NCBI GenBank assembly: GCA_903885565.1
Contig: CAISJI010000196.1
Location: 1 to 50,460, forward strand
Length of the DNA stretch: 50,460 bases
Source: an uncultured Planctomycetaceae bacterium
Lineage (GTDB): Bacteria; Planctomycetota; Planctomycetia; Pirellulales; UBA1268
Direction of reading: 5' to 3'
Made by a program: the position numbers and the translations under genes. The notes beneath the pieces were generated by a model that saw only the letters and a list, made by a program, of their open reading frames with translations, made no database searches and had not been told where the DNA came from. This document shows positions 34,153 to 42,395 of the stretch, one piece after another. Numbering within the stretch: position 1 is the first letter of the stretch; every line of letters begins with the position of its first letter.

Positions 34153-35406
34153 ATGGACTTTTTCCACCGCGCCCAGCGGCAGGAAAATGCTTACGCCGAG
34201 GTGCTGGCAGCGGTTCCAGGCCCCCGGGAGGCGGCGCGGATCTTCGGCGCATCGGTCACATCGCGGGGGATCCAGCCGCTGTTTGTGCGGATCACCAATC
34301 GCTCGGAGGTGCCGCTGCGGCTGAAGGTGGTGGGAATTGATCCCAACTACTTCAGCCCTTTGGAGGCAGCCGCCGCCAATCATTTTTCCATCTTCAGTCG
34401 GCTCACCGCCTACGGCCTCGTCGGCTGGGTGTTTTTTCACGTCCTCCTGCTGATGCTCCCCTCGAAAATCATCACCGGACTGTGGGCCAACCAGCGGATG
34501 GACGAGTATTTTCTCAAGCGGGCATTCCGGTTGCGGCCGATCCCACCCGGTGCAACGAGCGAGGGCTTCATCTACACGCAGTTCAGTGCCGGCACGAAAG
34601 TGTTTCTGGTCAGCCTGTTCACCACGCGCCGCTCGGCGGGGGCAACCACCGAGGCTACGCCGGTGATCGATTTTTCCTTCTCGATTCCTGTTCCCGGCAT
34701 TGCGGTGGATTATCTCAGACGCGATTTCGCGGCGATTGCCTCGGGCGAAAGCGTTGTGAATTGCGCTGTGGCCGAGATGGCCCGCCGCATCGAGGGGCTG
34801 CCAGCGGCCACCACGAATCGCTTGGGAAACCGTGAGGGTGATCCTGTCAATCTGGTTGTGGTGGGCGACTTCGACCAGATTGTGGGCAGTTTCGTGGGCC
34901 GCTGGGACGAGACCGAGACGATCACGCTGGCGAGTTGCTGGCGAACTGTGAAGGCCTTCCTGCTCGGCTCGGAATACCGCTATTCCCCGATCAGCCCGCT
35001 CTATCTCTTTGGCCGCAGCCAGGATGTCGCTCTGCAGCGCATCCGCCATTCGATCAACGAACGGCTCCACCTGCGCCTGTGGATGGCGCCGCTGCGATTC
35101 CAGCAGCAGCCGGTGTGGGTGGGGCAGGTGAGCCGCGACATTGGCGTGCGGTTCACGACGAAGGTCTGGAATCTCACCACCCACCGGATTGATCCCGACG
35201 TCGATGAGGCACGCGACTATGTCGTCGAGGATCTGCTCGAGGCGGAGCATGTGACGTCCGTGGCCTATCTGCCAGGCGTGGGAGCCTGCACCCCGGCGAC
35301 GCCGCGGCACAACCTCACCGGCGATCCGTACAGCACCGATGGGATGCGGGCGGTGATTCTGCTCGACAGCGGCCGCCGGCAGCCGGAGTTCATCGACTGG
35401 AGTTGA
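34153..35406 (+). CDS. LssY_C domain membrane protein
   Basis: A 417-residue protein. One clear membrane segment (TAYGLVGWVFFHVLLLMLPSKI, ~80-105) follows an N-terminal beta-rich part (ARIFGASVTSRGIQPLFVRITNRSEVPLRLKVVGIDP). The C-terminal half is an LssY_C domain: DPVNLVVVGDFDQIVGSF, WDETETITLASCWRTVKAFLLGSEYRYSPISPLYLFGR, QDVALQRIRHSINERLHLRLW, WVGQVSRDIGVRF. LssY was named in the Legionella type I secretion locus, but the domain is widespread and its function is not settled. The ATG at 34153 has GGAGG 5 nt upstream. It begins 100 bp after the multi-sulfatase gene and might be co-transcribed with it. Confidence 0.85.
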   Translation: MDFFHRAQRQENAYAEVLAAVPGPREAARIFGASVTSRGIQPLFVRITNRSEVPLRLKVVGIDPNYFSPLEAAAANHFSIFSRLTAYGLVGWVFFHVLLLMLPSKIITGLWANQRMDEYFLKRAFRLRPIPPGATSEGFIYTQFSAGTKVFLVSLFTTRRSAGATTEATPVIDFSFSIPVPGIAVDYLRRDFAAIASGESVVNCAVAEMARRIEGLPAATTNRLGNREGDPVNLVVVGDFDQIVGSFVGRWDETETITLASCWRTVKAFLLGSEYRYSPISPLYLFGRSQDVALQRIRHSINERLHLRLWMAPLRFQQQPVWVGQVSRDIGVRFTTKVWNLTTHRIDPDVDEARDYVVEDLLEAEHVTSVAYLPGVGACTPATPRHNLTGDPYSTDGMRAVILLDSGRRQPEFIDWS

Positions 35407-35518
35407 TGAGGCTTTCGGGGGGCTGCCGCGGCCACCCAAGGAAATGATGGTACAACTGCTGCCTGAGGGGCCGGAGGGCAACGTGGCAACTTTTGGCAGT
35501 GGATGACAGGGGGATAGC

Positions 35519-35788
35519 ATGACACCGAGCGACGATTCACCACCGCGTTGTGAGCCGGCGGTCAGCCGCAGTGCGCGCATCGGCTTCGGCCTGTTTTGGA
35601 TCTATGTGGCCTGCTACGGGGGGTTCATCGCGCTTGTTCTCTTCGCCCCCGGCCTGCTCTCGGCCCGCCCCTTCGGCGGCGTCAATCTGGCTATCGCCTG
35701 CGGCCTGGGGCTGATCGTGGCGGCGCTTGTGCTGGCAGTGGTCTATATGGTCGCCTGCCGGGTCGTGGAGGGAGCGTCCCACGACTGA
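35519..35788 (+). CDS. DUF485 small membrane protein
   Basis: An 89-residue protein with two membrane segments: IGFGLFWIYVACYGGFIALVLF and IACGLGLIVAALVLAVVYMVACRV. Size, topology and position directly before a solute:sodium symporter match DUF485 (YjcH-type) proteins, which accompany ActP acetate permeases. A purine-rich GGGGG lies 5-9 nt before the ATG. The stop is 43 bp before the symporter start, so the two are surely one unit. DUF485 is thought to be an accessory subunit or assembly factor of the transporter; its mechanism is not known. Confidence 0.87.
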   Translation: MTPSDDSPPRCEPAVSRSARIGFGLFWIYVACYGGFIALVLFAPGLLSARPFGGVNLAIACGLGLIVAALVLAVVYMVACRVVEGASHD

Positions 35789-35831
35789 CGGCTCCGCTGT
35801 TTTTCCCCCGCCACCAGAGAAAACCTGCTCC

Positions 35832-37565
35832 ATGCTCTACGAAACCTCCCTGGCCGCCATTGCGATCTTTGCCGCCTTCGTGCTGAGCGTGGTGGGGCTG
35901 TCGTTTTATCTCGGCCGCAAGGCCCAGTCGGCCCAGGGCTACTATGCGGCCCACGGCGAGATCCACTGGTTCGTCAACGGCATCGCCTTCGCGGGCGACT
36001 ATCTCTCGGCCGCCTCGTTTCTGGGCATCTGCGGCATGATCGCCTTCTACGGCTACGACGGCTTCCTCTATTCGATCGGCTTTCTGGCCGGCTGGATCGT
36101 GGCGCTGTTTGTGATTGCTGAGCCGATCAAGAAACTGGGTAAGTTCACGTTCGCCGATGCCCTCGACAGCCGGTTTCACAGCCGGGGCATCAAGCTGGCC
36201 GTGGCGATCTCGACGTTGGTGGTGAGCATTTTCTATCTCATCCCGCAGATGGTCGGGGCGGGGGATCTGATCGTGCCACTGCTGGGCCTGCCGCATGCGG
36301 TGGGGGTGATTCTGGTGGGCGTGGCGGTCACGCTCATCGTGGTTACCGCAGGCATGGTGTCGACGACGTGGGTCCAGTTCATCAAGGGATCTTTGCTGGT
36401 CTTCTTCTGCGGCGTGCTCACGGTCATGATCCTCAACCGCGGGTTGGTGGTCGGCACCGGCAGCCTTGCCCCGCAGGTGCGCACGGTTGCGCCCGATGGC
36501 ACGGTGCTGGTGGATGGCGCGCCCCAGTCGAAATCACACGATCTCCGCCCGGTGGGAACGATTGCCGCCCTGCCCGCCCGCTACGGCGACGCGATTTCCA
36601 CAGGACCGCTCGGGCCATGGGAATATTTGAGCGCCCTTGAAGACTCTCGCATCGTCACCTGGGCGCCGAAAAAACAGACCGACGCCGCCGGCACCCACAC
36701 CACCTATTCCCCCACGGAACGCCTCGGCAGCGATCTGCTCAAGCCGGGCGGCTACTTCAAGGGGCTCACCACCGGGAATCTGGCCGACAAGCTCGATTTT
36801 GTCAGCCTCATGCTGGCGCTGTTCTGCGGCACCGCCTCCCTGCCACATATCCTGATTCGCTACTACACCGTCAAGGATCAGGCCGCCGCCCGCAAGAGCA
36901 CGGTGGTGGGGATCGCCGCGATCGGCGCTTTCTATGTGCTGACGCTCTTTCTGGGGCTCGGCGCCATGACCAGTGGCGCCCTCGATCCCACCAGCAGCAA
37001 CATGGCTGCGCCGCTGTTGGCCAAATCGTTCAACACCACGCTCTTTGCGATCATCTCGGCGATCGCCTTCACCACGGTGCTCGGCACGGTGAGCGGCCTG
37101 ATCATGGCCGGCAGCGGTGCGGTGGCCCACGATCTGGTGGAGAATGTGCTGCGCATCCCGATGACCGATCATGAGAAGGTGCGCTGCGGGAAAATTGCCG
37201 CTGTGGGGCTGGGGATTGTGGCGATGGCGCTGGGCATCCTCTTTCGCAATTTCAATGTCAGTTTTTTGGTCGGCTGGGCATTCAATATCGCGGCCTCGGC
37301 CAATCTGCCGGCGCTGGTGATGCTGCTGTTCTGGCCGCGGACGACGAAAGAGGGGATCATCGCGGCGGTGACGGTGGGGATGCTCGCATCACTCGGCTGG
37401 ATTCTCCTCTCGGCCGACACGTTTGAAAAAGTCTACGGATTGCCCCGCGACGCATCATGGATGCCGTTCAGCCAACCGGGGCTGGTGACGATTCCGCTGG
37501 GCTTTCTCGTGCTGGTGGTGGTGTCGCTGCTCACCCCCCGGCCGGCCGGCGCGGAGGCTCGATAA
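35832..37565 (+). CDS. actP: Solute:sodium symporter, acetate permease ActP-like
   Basis: A 577-residue SSS-family transporter with about 13 membrane segments. Signatures are GYYAAHGEIHWFVNGIAFAGDYLSAASFLG, GYDGFLYSIGFLAGWIVALF, KKLGKFTFADAL, FCGTASLPHILIRYYTVKDQAAARKS and GLIMAGSGAVAHDLVENVL, all characteristic of ActP. A soluble insertion of ~90 residues (about 205-295; VRTVAPDGTVLVDGAPQSKSHD... to LKPGGYFKGL) sits between helices and is likely periplasmic; ActP-type carriers vary here. It pairs with DUF485 upstream and a GNAT gene 2 bp downstream. It probably carries out Na+-coupled uptake of acetate or another short monocarboxylate. No clear Shine-Dalgarno sequence precedes the ATG at 35832; the longer frame is rejected because it overlaps DUF485. 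Confidence 0.9.
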   Translation: MLYETSLAAIAIFAAFVLSVVGLSFYLGRKAQSAQGYYAAHGEIHWFVNGIAFAGDYLSAASFLGICGMIAFYGYDGFLYSIGFLAGWIVALFVIAEPIKKLGKFTFADALDSRFHSRGIKLAVAISTLVVSIFYLIPQMVGAGDLIVPLLGLPHAVGVILVGVAVTLIVVTAGMVSTTWVQFIKGSLLVFFCGVLTVMILNRGLVVGTGSLAPQVRTVAPDGTVLVDGAPQSKSHDLRPVGTIAALPARYGDAISTGPLGPWEYLSALEDSRIVTWAPKKQTDAAGTHTTYSPTERLGSDLLKPGGYFKGLTTGNLADKLDFVSLMLALFCGTASLPHILIRYYTVKDQAAARKSTVVGIAAIGAFYVLTLFLGLGAMTSGALDPTSSNMAAPLLAKSFNTTLFAIISAIAFTTVLGTVSGLIMAGSGAVAHDLVENVLRIPMTDHEKVRCGKIAAVGLGIVAMALGILFRNFNVSFLVGWAFNIAASANLPALVMLLFWPRTTKEGIIAAVTVGMLASLGWILLSADTFEKVYGLPRDASWMPFSQPGLVTIPLGFLVLVVVSLLTPRPAGAEAR

Positions 37566-37567
37566 GC

Positions 37568-38098
37568 ATGGCCGGCTGGGGTCCTGTGATGCGTTGTCGC
37601 GAGGTGCATCTGGAGCCGATCCGGCAGATCTACAACGACTGCATCCTCACCACCACCGCGCTCTACGAATACCAGCCGCGCAGCAGCGAGGTGATGGAGG
37701 CTTGGTGGGCGGCCAAGCAGGCAGCGGGGCTGCCGGTGCTGGGCATTGAGGCTCCCGGCGGAACGCTTGCCGGCTTTGCCACCTGGGGCCCGTTTCGCCA
37801 CTTTCCAGCCTACAAATACTCTGCCGAGCATTCGGTGTATGTTGCGGCTGATTGCCGGGGGCAGGGGATCGGTCGCCGCTTGCTCGCAGCGATCATCGAG
37901 GAGGCGCAGGCCCGCGATCTGCACCTACTGGTGGGCGCCATCGACGCTTCCAACGCCGCCAGCATTGCCCTGCACAGGCAAGCGGGCTTTGTGCTGTCGG
38001 GCCGGCTGCCTGAGGCAGGATTTAAATTTGGCCGCTGGCTCGATCTCGAATTCTGGCATCGCCGGCTCGCTGGCCCGGCAGCGCCTGTGGATGGTTGA
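37568..38098 (+). CDS. GNAT acetyltransferase, phosphinothricin acetyltransferase-like
   Basis: A 176-residue GNAT protein of the PAT/BAR/MnaT type: REVHLEPIRQIYNDCILTTTALYEYQPRS, GFATWGPFRHFPAYKYSAEHSVYV, CRGQGIGRRLLAAIIEEAQ (acetyl-CoA pyrophosphate loop), DASNAASIALHRQAGFVLSGRLPEAGFKFGRWLDLEFW. All hallmarks of the amino-acid N-acetyltransferase branch (acting on methionine derivatives or phosphinothricin) are present. The ATG at 37568 is 2 bp after the symporter stop, with GGAGG 10 nt upstream; MRCREV at 37589 is an alternative. Linkage to the transporter suggests co-transcription, but no metabolic link is evident. True substrate cannot be told from sequence. Confidence 0.88.
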   Translation: MAGWGPVMRCREVHLEPIRQIYNDCILTTTALYEYQPRSSEVMEAWWAAKQAAGLPVLGIEAPGGTLAGFATWGPFRHFPAYKYSAEHSVYVAADCRGQGIGRRLLAAIIEEAQARDLHLLVGAIDASNAASIALHRQAGFVLSGRLPEAGFKFGRWLDLEFWHRRLAGPAAPVDG

Positions 38099-38100
38099 GC

Positions 38101-38125
38101 GTTCGCCGATCCCTCCGCCTCCGTC
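38101..38125. repeat. Dispersed intergenic repeat, copy 1 (25 bp)
   Basis: A 25-bp sequence starting GTTCGCCGATCCCTCCGCCT that recurs at 42291-42315 with one mismatch; in both places GGGCTCA follows 8-10 bp later. This copy lies in the 53-bp gap between the convergent GNAT and Gfo genes, directly after the GNAT stop. TTGAGC just before it pairs with GCTCAA just after it, so it could form the loop of a long stem. It may be a small interspersed element. Confidence 0.6.
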
Positions 38126-38151
38126 GCTCGGTGGGCTCAATGCTCAAGCTG

Positions 38152-39621
38152 TCACACTCTTGGCAGCTCAAAGCCCTTGCGATAGGTGCCGGTGAAGAGC
38201 GCCGTGGCGGCCGGATCGGAGGCTTTTTCCGTAAGGGGATCGATGGTGAGTTCGCGGCCGAGCGACAGCTTGGTAGCGCCAAAATCGACGTTGTTTTCCC
38301 GCAGGTGCGATTCAAAGCTGTCAAAAGTCGTGGTCACCCGCGGATCGTCGGAGGCCAGCGCCGGCCGAGTGCCCAGTGGCACGCTCTCACCGAGGCGCCA
38401 CGAGACGTTGCCCAGATGAGCCAGCGCACTGGAAAAATGACCGTCCTCGATGTCGAGGTTCAGATCGGTGTAATTGCGACTGCGGATGGCCGTCACGAGG
38501 TTGGCAAAGTGGGCCTGCGATTTGCCACCCTTCCACCAGTTGAGCACGTTCCCGTCGTAGTCAAACGCGATGCCGGAACTGTAGCTCGGGGCGACAACAT
38601 AGCCCTTGGTCCCCCACCAGATATTCCCCACCCGCAGCGGCCCCGTTTTGAGTCCCATCGTGACCGGCGACTTCATCTCCAGCCCCCGCACATCGGAGAT
38701 CAGCAGGGCATCGTCCCACTGGAAGAGCGTCACCTGACTGTTGGCGACATTGCCGTTATCGATGTATCCGAGGCGACCTCCGAGGCTCACCACCCGCTTG
38801 GGCAGTTCCTGCTTGCCGAGGCCCCAGCGACCCTTGTCGAGTTCGTGGGGATTCTGGTTGCCCAGATCGCCGTTGCCGGTTTGGTTGTTCCAGTGCCAGT
38901 CGTAGTGGAGTTTCTGGCGGATCGGCACCACATCGGGAGCAGGGCCAGCCCAGAGGTTGAAATCGAGGCCGGGGGGGAGCGGGGCTGGCGTATCGACAAG
39001 CCCGATGCTCGGCCGCCGCTTGTAGCAGACAGCATGGGCCACCTTCACGGCGCCAATCTCGCCACTTTGTACGTAGTCGATCGCCTCGCGCATGGCAGTC
39101 ATGCTGCGGCTCTGCGCTCCCATCTGGCACATCCGGCCGAGTTTGCGGGCCCACTGCGTCATCACCCGCCCCTCGTCCACAGTGAAGCTGCAAGGCTTCT
39201 CGATGTAGACATCCTTGCCCGCCTGCATCGCCCAGATCGTCATCAGCGCATGCCAGTGGTTGGGCGTGGCGATCGAGACGACGTCGATATCTTTGCGGTC
39301 GAGGAGTTTCCGAAAATCTTTTTCGTAAGCAGGCTTGCGCTTCAGGTCCTGGAACGTCTTCTCATGCTTGCCGAAGGCGGCGGGGTCGCAGTCGCAGATC
39401 GCCACCAGCTCTGCATCGGGGTTGGCCATCCACTGTTCGATGTGCTCGGCACCGCGGCTGTTGGTGCCGACGACGGCCACGCGCAGGGTGTCGCTGGAGC
39501 CAGCGGAGGAAGGGGCGGCCGGCTCGGCCGCCGCTGCAGGTCCGCTGCCAATTGCCCCAGTCAGGGCGGCGCCGGCGAGGGCAAAGGCAGTTTCAACAAA
39601 ATCGCGACGCGTGACAGGCAT
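38152..39621 (-). CDS. Gfo/Idh/MocA family oxidoreductase, Tat-exported (second copy)
   Basis: A 489-residue protein. The N-terminal MPVTRRDFVETAFALAGAALTGAIG is a twin-arginine signal. The nucleotide-binding fold starts at LRVAVVGTNSRGAEHIEQW; the usual GxGxxG is relaxed to GTNSRG, which is common in exported planctomycete members. YIEKPCSFTVDEGRVM holds the EKP motif. GNGDLGNQNPHELDKGRWGLG and HYDWHWNNQTG are typical of the bacterial oxidoreductase C-terminal domain. The ATG at 39621 has GGAG 9 nt upstream; the frame from 39669 would bury the Tat motif. It shares little sequence with the copy at 12256-13575, so it is a separate subfamily. Likely a periplasmic sugar or inositol-type oxidoreductase. 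Confidence 0.92.
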   Translation of the reverse strand: MPVTRRDFVETAFALAGAALTGAIGSGPAAAAEPAAPSSAGSSDTLRVAVVGTNSRGAEHIEQWMANPDAELVAICDCDPAAFGKHEKTFQDLKRKPAYEKDFRKLLDRKDIDVVSIATPNHWHALMTIWAMQAGKDVYIEKPCSFTVDEGRVMTQWARKLGRMCQMGAQSRSMTAMREAIDYVQSGEIGAVKVAHAVCYKRRPSIGLVDTPAPLPPGLDFNLWAGPAPDVVPIRQKLHYDWHWNNQTGNGDLGNQNPHELDKGRWGLGKQELPKRVVSLGGRLGYIDNGNVANSQVTLFQWDDALLISDVRGLEMKSPVTMGLKTGPLRVGNIWWGTKGYVVAPSYSSGIAFDYDGNVLNWWKGGKSQAHFANLVTAIRSRNYTDLNLDIEDGHFSSALAHLGNVSWRLGESVPLGTRPALASDDPRVTTTFDSFESHLRENNVDFGATKLSLGRELTIDPLTEKASDPAATALFTGTYRKGFELPRV

Positions 39622-39796
39622 GGCAAGGGGCTCCGGAAGAGGTTGAGCGGACGCGTGGGGAACCATCACCGGCTCCCGCTCCCCTCAACAGCCGTCATGA
39701 TACCTCGCGGAACGCGCGCGTCACACGCCCCGCGCAAAGCCGCCGGTTTCAGGGAGATTGATCGACTGCCAGCCGTTTCGCGGCCGGCACGCGGCA

Positions 39797-40453
39797 TCAA
39801 TGGCCCGACTTGCGTTTTGCGATCGGCGTCGCGAGGGGGCTGGCTGAGTGGTTTCCGCTGCCAGCCCGGTTGGGCAATTCGTAGCCAACGCTCAGCACCT
39901 TGACCGGCAGGCGGCCGGCAGGCAGAAGGGTGTGAGAAATCGCTGCGTAGATGTAGATGCTGTCGCCCGGTTCCATCAGGATCAGTTCGTCCCCATACTC
40001 CAGACGCAGGGTTCCTTCCAGCACCAGGAGAAACCGTTCGCCGTCGTGATTGTCTGGCGTTCCCCGGTTGCCCTGACCTGTCAGGTAGAGGATTTTGGGG
40101 TCCATCGCCCGATTGCGCCATTGATCGGCCAGGTGCTCAACCACCATGCCCGATTTCCTGGAGCCCATTTCCTCAATGCGGCCCTCCGACTTCTTCACCA
40201 GCACATGCTGGGGGGGCACGGAGAGCCCCTGCACGAGGGTCTCAATTCCGCACTCCAGCACATCGGCCAGGCGCACCAAGCCGTCGAGCGAAGGAGAGAG
40301 TTGGCCGTTCTCCAGTTTGGAGAGCCAACTCACGGTGAAGTTTGCCCGCTTGACGACCTCATCGAGCGTCAGGTGACGCGCGTTTCGGGCGGCTCGGACG
40401 CGTCTACCGAGGTCGACGAGATTCACCTGGTGGGCTGGCGGCATTGATGACAT
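39797..40453 (-). CDS. XRE-family regulator with C-terminal cupin sensor
   Basis: A 218-residue transcription factor. The XRE helix-turn-helix spans ~12-70 (LGRRVRAARNARHLTLDEVVKRANFTVSWLSKLENGQLSPSLDGLVRLADVL). A cupin_2 domain spans ~135-200 (NHDGERFLLVLEGTLRLEYGDELILMEPGDSIYIYAAISHTLLP), ending in a basic tail. Such regulators bind a small ligand in the cupin and control nearby genes for amine, sugar or sulfur metabolism. The start at 40453 has AGGA very close (3 nt); MPPAHQ at 40444 is an equally good start. It lies upstream of the Gfo oxidoreductase on the same strand, 175 bp away. That gene is a possible target, but no operator was identified. Confidence 0.9.
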   Translation of the reverse strand: MSSMPPAHQVNLVDLGRRVRAARNARHLTLDEVVKRANFTVSWLSKLENGQLSPSLDGLVRLADVLECGIETLVQGLSVPPQHVLVKKSEGRIEEMGSRKSGMVVEHLADQWRNRAMDPKILYLTGQGNRGTPDNHDGERFLLVLEGTLRLEYGDELILMEPGDSIYIYAAISHTLLPAGRLPVKVLSVGYELPNRAGSGNHSASPLATPIAKRKSGH

Positions 40454-40577
40454 ATCCTAGGAGCAGGGGATCGGGGCACTGACCAACCAGGATCAGTCGT
40501 CGCCCGAGCCAGCAGGGTGATGGCTCCGAGATCATCCCAACGTGAGTCGGGAGGTTTCGGGGCAGGCACCCCTCTAA

Positions 40578-40605
40578 AGGATACATCACCCACTCCAATT
40601 TACAA
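40578..40605 (-). promoter_or_regulatory. Candidate sigma-70 promoter for the XRE-cupin gene
   Basis: On the minus strand TTGTAA (40600-40605) and TATCCT (40578-40583) are separated by 16 bp and face the XRE-cupin gene. They lie in a locally AT-richer patch just downstream of the 82-residue gene. The implied leader would be about 115 nt. Match to consensus is only moderate. Confidence 0.3.
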
Positions 40606-40621
40606 TGCTTTTCAGCGACAT

Positions 40622-40870
40622 TCAGGCGCTCGGGCGGCGGAAATGCCGGTAGGCCTGCAGAACGTCGAACAAATCGGTGGAGATCGTCATATCGTCTGCT
40701 GCGAAGTCGGTCAGCCAGGTGCGCTGGCTGGCGACGGCATCTGCCAACAGCGGCAGGATGTCGCCCAGCGTGACCTGCACAGTATTGGCAGGAAGCGCTG
40801 TCTGCATCAGCGAGCAGGATTTCTGTTCAGCGTCAGGGCCGGTATAGACGCGCAGTTTACGCATTGCCAT
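40622..40870 (-). CDS. Small conserved-looking protein of unknown function (82 residues)
   Basis: An acidic 82-residue protein, MAMRKLRVYTGPDAEQKSC... with VTLGDILPLLADAVASQRTWLTDFAADDMTISTDLFDVLQAYRHFRRPSA. It has no signal peptide or membrane segment, and the second half looks amphipathic-helical. Gene quality is good: GGGAG lies 7 nt before the ATG and the frame is compact. I have an impression of similar small proteins in other planctomycetes but cannot name a family. It is flanked by the XRE-cupin gene and floA on the same strand, with gaps of 168 and 214 bp, so it is probably transcribed alone. No function is offered. Confidence 0.65.
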   Translation of the reverse strand: MAMRKLRVYTGPDAEQKSCSLMQTALPANTVQVTLGDILPLLADAVASQRTWLTDFAADDMTISTDLFDVLQAYRHFRRPSA

Positions 40871-41084
40871 GGGCAGACTCCCTTGCCTGAGGACTTGGAA
40901 TGAAGCGGCCGGAGGGCCGCCCGGTCGCCGCCATCATCATGACGCAGCGAACCGTACACACCTTCTATCGGCACTGTTGGCCCGCAAGGTTTGGTCAAAT
41001 CACCGATGCCGCCATCGGTAGGCCATGGCTTGGCGAACCGGGGTAAACTGGGAGGATTCTGCCCGGCAGAAACGGAGCGGATTG

Positions 41085-42044
41085 TCAGTCTGGGCGCCCG
41101 TTGCTTCCGGCGACACTCGCCATGCGGCCCGCCCGGAAGGCCTCGCCCATGGCCTTGGGCACCAACGCCTCTGCCCTGAGCACCTGCGAGCGATTTTCGG
41201 CAGTGGAAGCCTTCATTTCCTGCTCGCGGGCAATGGCGAAACTGCGGCGTTCTTCCGCCTTGGCCCTGGCCACACGGGTGTCGGCCTCGGCCTGATCGGC
41301 CTGCAGTCGCGCGCCGATGTTCTCCCCCACCTCAATGTCGGCGATATCGATGGAGACAATCTGAAAGGCGGTTTGGGCGTCGAGTCCGCGTTGCAACACC
41401 GCCTTGGAGATCGTATCGGGGTGCTCCATCACCTCAAAGTGGCTCTCGGCAGAGCCTATTGAAGTGATGATCCCTTCGCCGACGCGGGCGATGATTGTTT
41501 CCTCGGTGGCGCCGCCGATGAGTTGCTGCAGGTTGGTGCGCACCGTCACGCGGGCCCGGATTTTCAATTCCACGCCGTTTTTGGCGACGGCTGAGAGCGT
41601 CGTTTTGCCGCTCACGCCCTCGGGGCAGTCGATCACCTTGGGATTGACGCTCGTCTGCACAGCATCGAGCACATCCCGGCCGGCCAGATCGATCGCGCAG
41701 GCCCGATCGAAGTCGAGATCGATGTCGGCGCGCTGGGCGGCGATGAGGGCGCGAATCACGCGGGGCACATCGCCGCCGGCGAGGGAATGGGCTTCCAGAC
41801 GCCGGGCTGAGATTTCTCTGCCGAGCCCTGCCTGGGTCGCCATGATCTGCGCCTGCACGATCGTGCGGGCGTTGACTTGGCGGAGGCTCATGCCGAGCAA
41901 TTCCAGAAACGTGACGGGGGCCTTTGACCAGTAGGACTGAAACCAGAGTTGACCGTAGTTGAAAATGAGCAGCAGCATCGACAGCGCGACCAGCGCCAGT
42001 ACGATGCCGGCCACGACCATCACGGAAAGCGGCAGGGAATCCAC
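41085..42044 (-). CDS. floA: Flotillin-like protein FloA
   Basis: A 319-residue SPFH-family membrane scaffold protein. An N-terminal membrane hairpin ([23 protein letters not shown]) is followed by the FloA signature: [82 protein letters not shown]. Next come the SPFH core ([46 protein letters not shown]) and the EA-rich coiled coil ([26 protein letters not shown]). FloA organises membrane microdomains. The start is a GTG at 42044 with GAGG 7 nt upstream. The NfeD-type partner often encoded beside floA is not seen here. Length is typical. Confidence 0.94.
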   Translation of the reverse strand: MDSLPLSVMVVAGIVLALVALSMLLLIFNYGQLWFQSYWSKAPVTFLELLGMSLRQVNARTIVQAQIMATQAGLGREISARRLEAHSLAGGDVPRVIRALIAAQRADIDLDFDRACAIDLAGRDVLDAVQTSVNPKVIDCPEGVSGKTTLSAVAKNGVELKIRARVTVRTNLQQLIGGATEETIIARVGEGIITSIGSAESHFEVMEHPDTISKAVLQRGLDAQTAFQIVSIDIADIEVGENIGARLQADQAEADTRVARAKAEERRSFAIAREQEMKASTAENRSQVLRAEALVPKAMGEAFRAGRMASVAGSNGRPD

Positions 42045-42160
42045 GCGGAAGCCTCAAAGCAAGGGGGAGGGCCGGATTGGGCCGGCCAGAAGCGAATCTC
42101 TCTACAAGAGTAGTTTGGCGCTTCGTCGGCTGAAAGCGCCGGTGGCGGGCTTTTCAAAAC

Positions 42161-42180
42161 GGCTGAAACAGCCCTTTTTT
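42161..42180 (-). terminator. Hairpin with T-runs, probable apt terminator
   Basis: The plus strand has GGCTG-AAA-CAGCC followed by CTTTTTTT. The minus strand reads GGCTG-TTT-CAGCC followed by GTTTTG. A compact 5-bp stem with a triloop and flanking T-runs on both sides could terminate in either direction. The only likely user is the apt transcript, coming from the right on the minus strand. The stem is short, so strength is uncertain. Confidence 0.55.
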
Positions 42181-42290
42181 TGCCGGTCGGGCTGAGAGGC
42201 GTCCGGTGCCGGCCGGCTGCGGGGCCCACCTGCGGGGAGCGATCGCCGGTTGCGGGACGGTACAAGTTTCGTCGCCTGCACGCACAAAAA

Positions 42291-42315
42291 GTTCGCCGAT
42301 CCCTCCGCCTCTGTC
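42291..42315. repeat. Dispersed intergenic repeat, copy 2 (25 bp)
   Basis: Matches 38101-38125 at 24 of 25 positions (T for C near the end) and is likewise followed by GGGCTCA after a short spacer that differs between copies. This copy lies between apt and floA. Two copies in two intergenic gaps 4.2 kb apart and none seen in genes suggests a small dispersed element. Confidence 0.6.
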
Positions 42316-42395
42316 CACCGAGTTGGGCTCAGGGATTGGTCGGCCGCCGCCGCACGCCCCAAGGCCGTCTGGAGGACGGCCCGCGCCGCGTAAAG

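Larger units (their letters stand above)
42045..42395. other. Intergenic region, 351 bp, with terminator and repeat
   Basis: No supported gene. The region runs from the end of apt to the start of floA, both on the minus strand. It contains a T-flanked hairpin (42161-42180), the second copy of the 25-bp intergenic repeat (42291-42315), and presumably the floA promoter between 42045 and 42155. No riboswitch-like conserved core was recognised. Confidence 0.55.

Noticed and set aside
42045-42395. Riboswitch or small RNA upstream of floA
   Set aside because: I could recognise only a short terminator-like stem and the 25-bp repeat; no conserved riboswitch core was visible.
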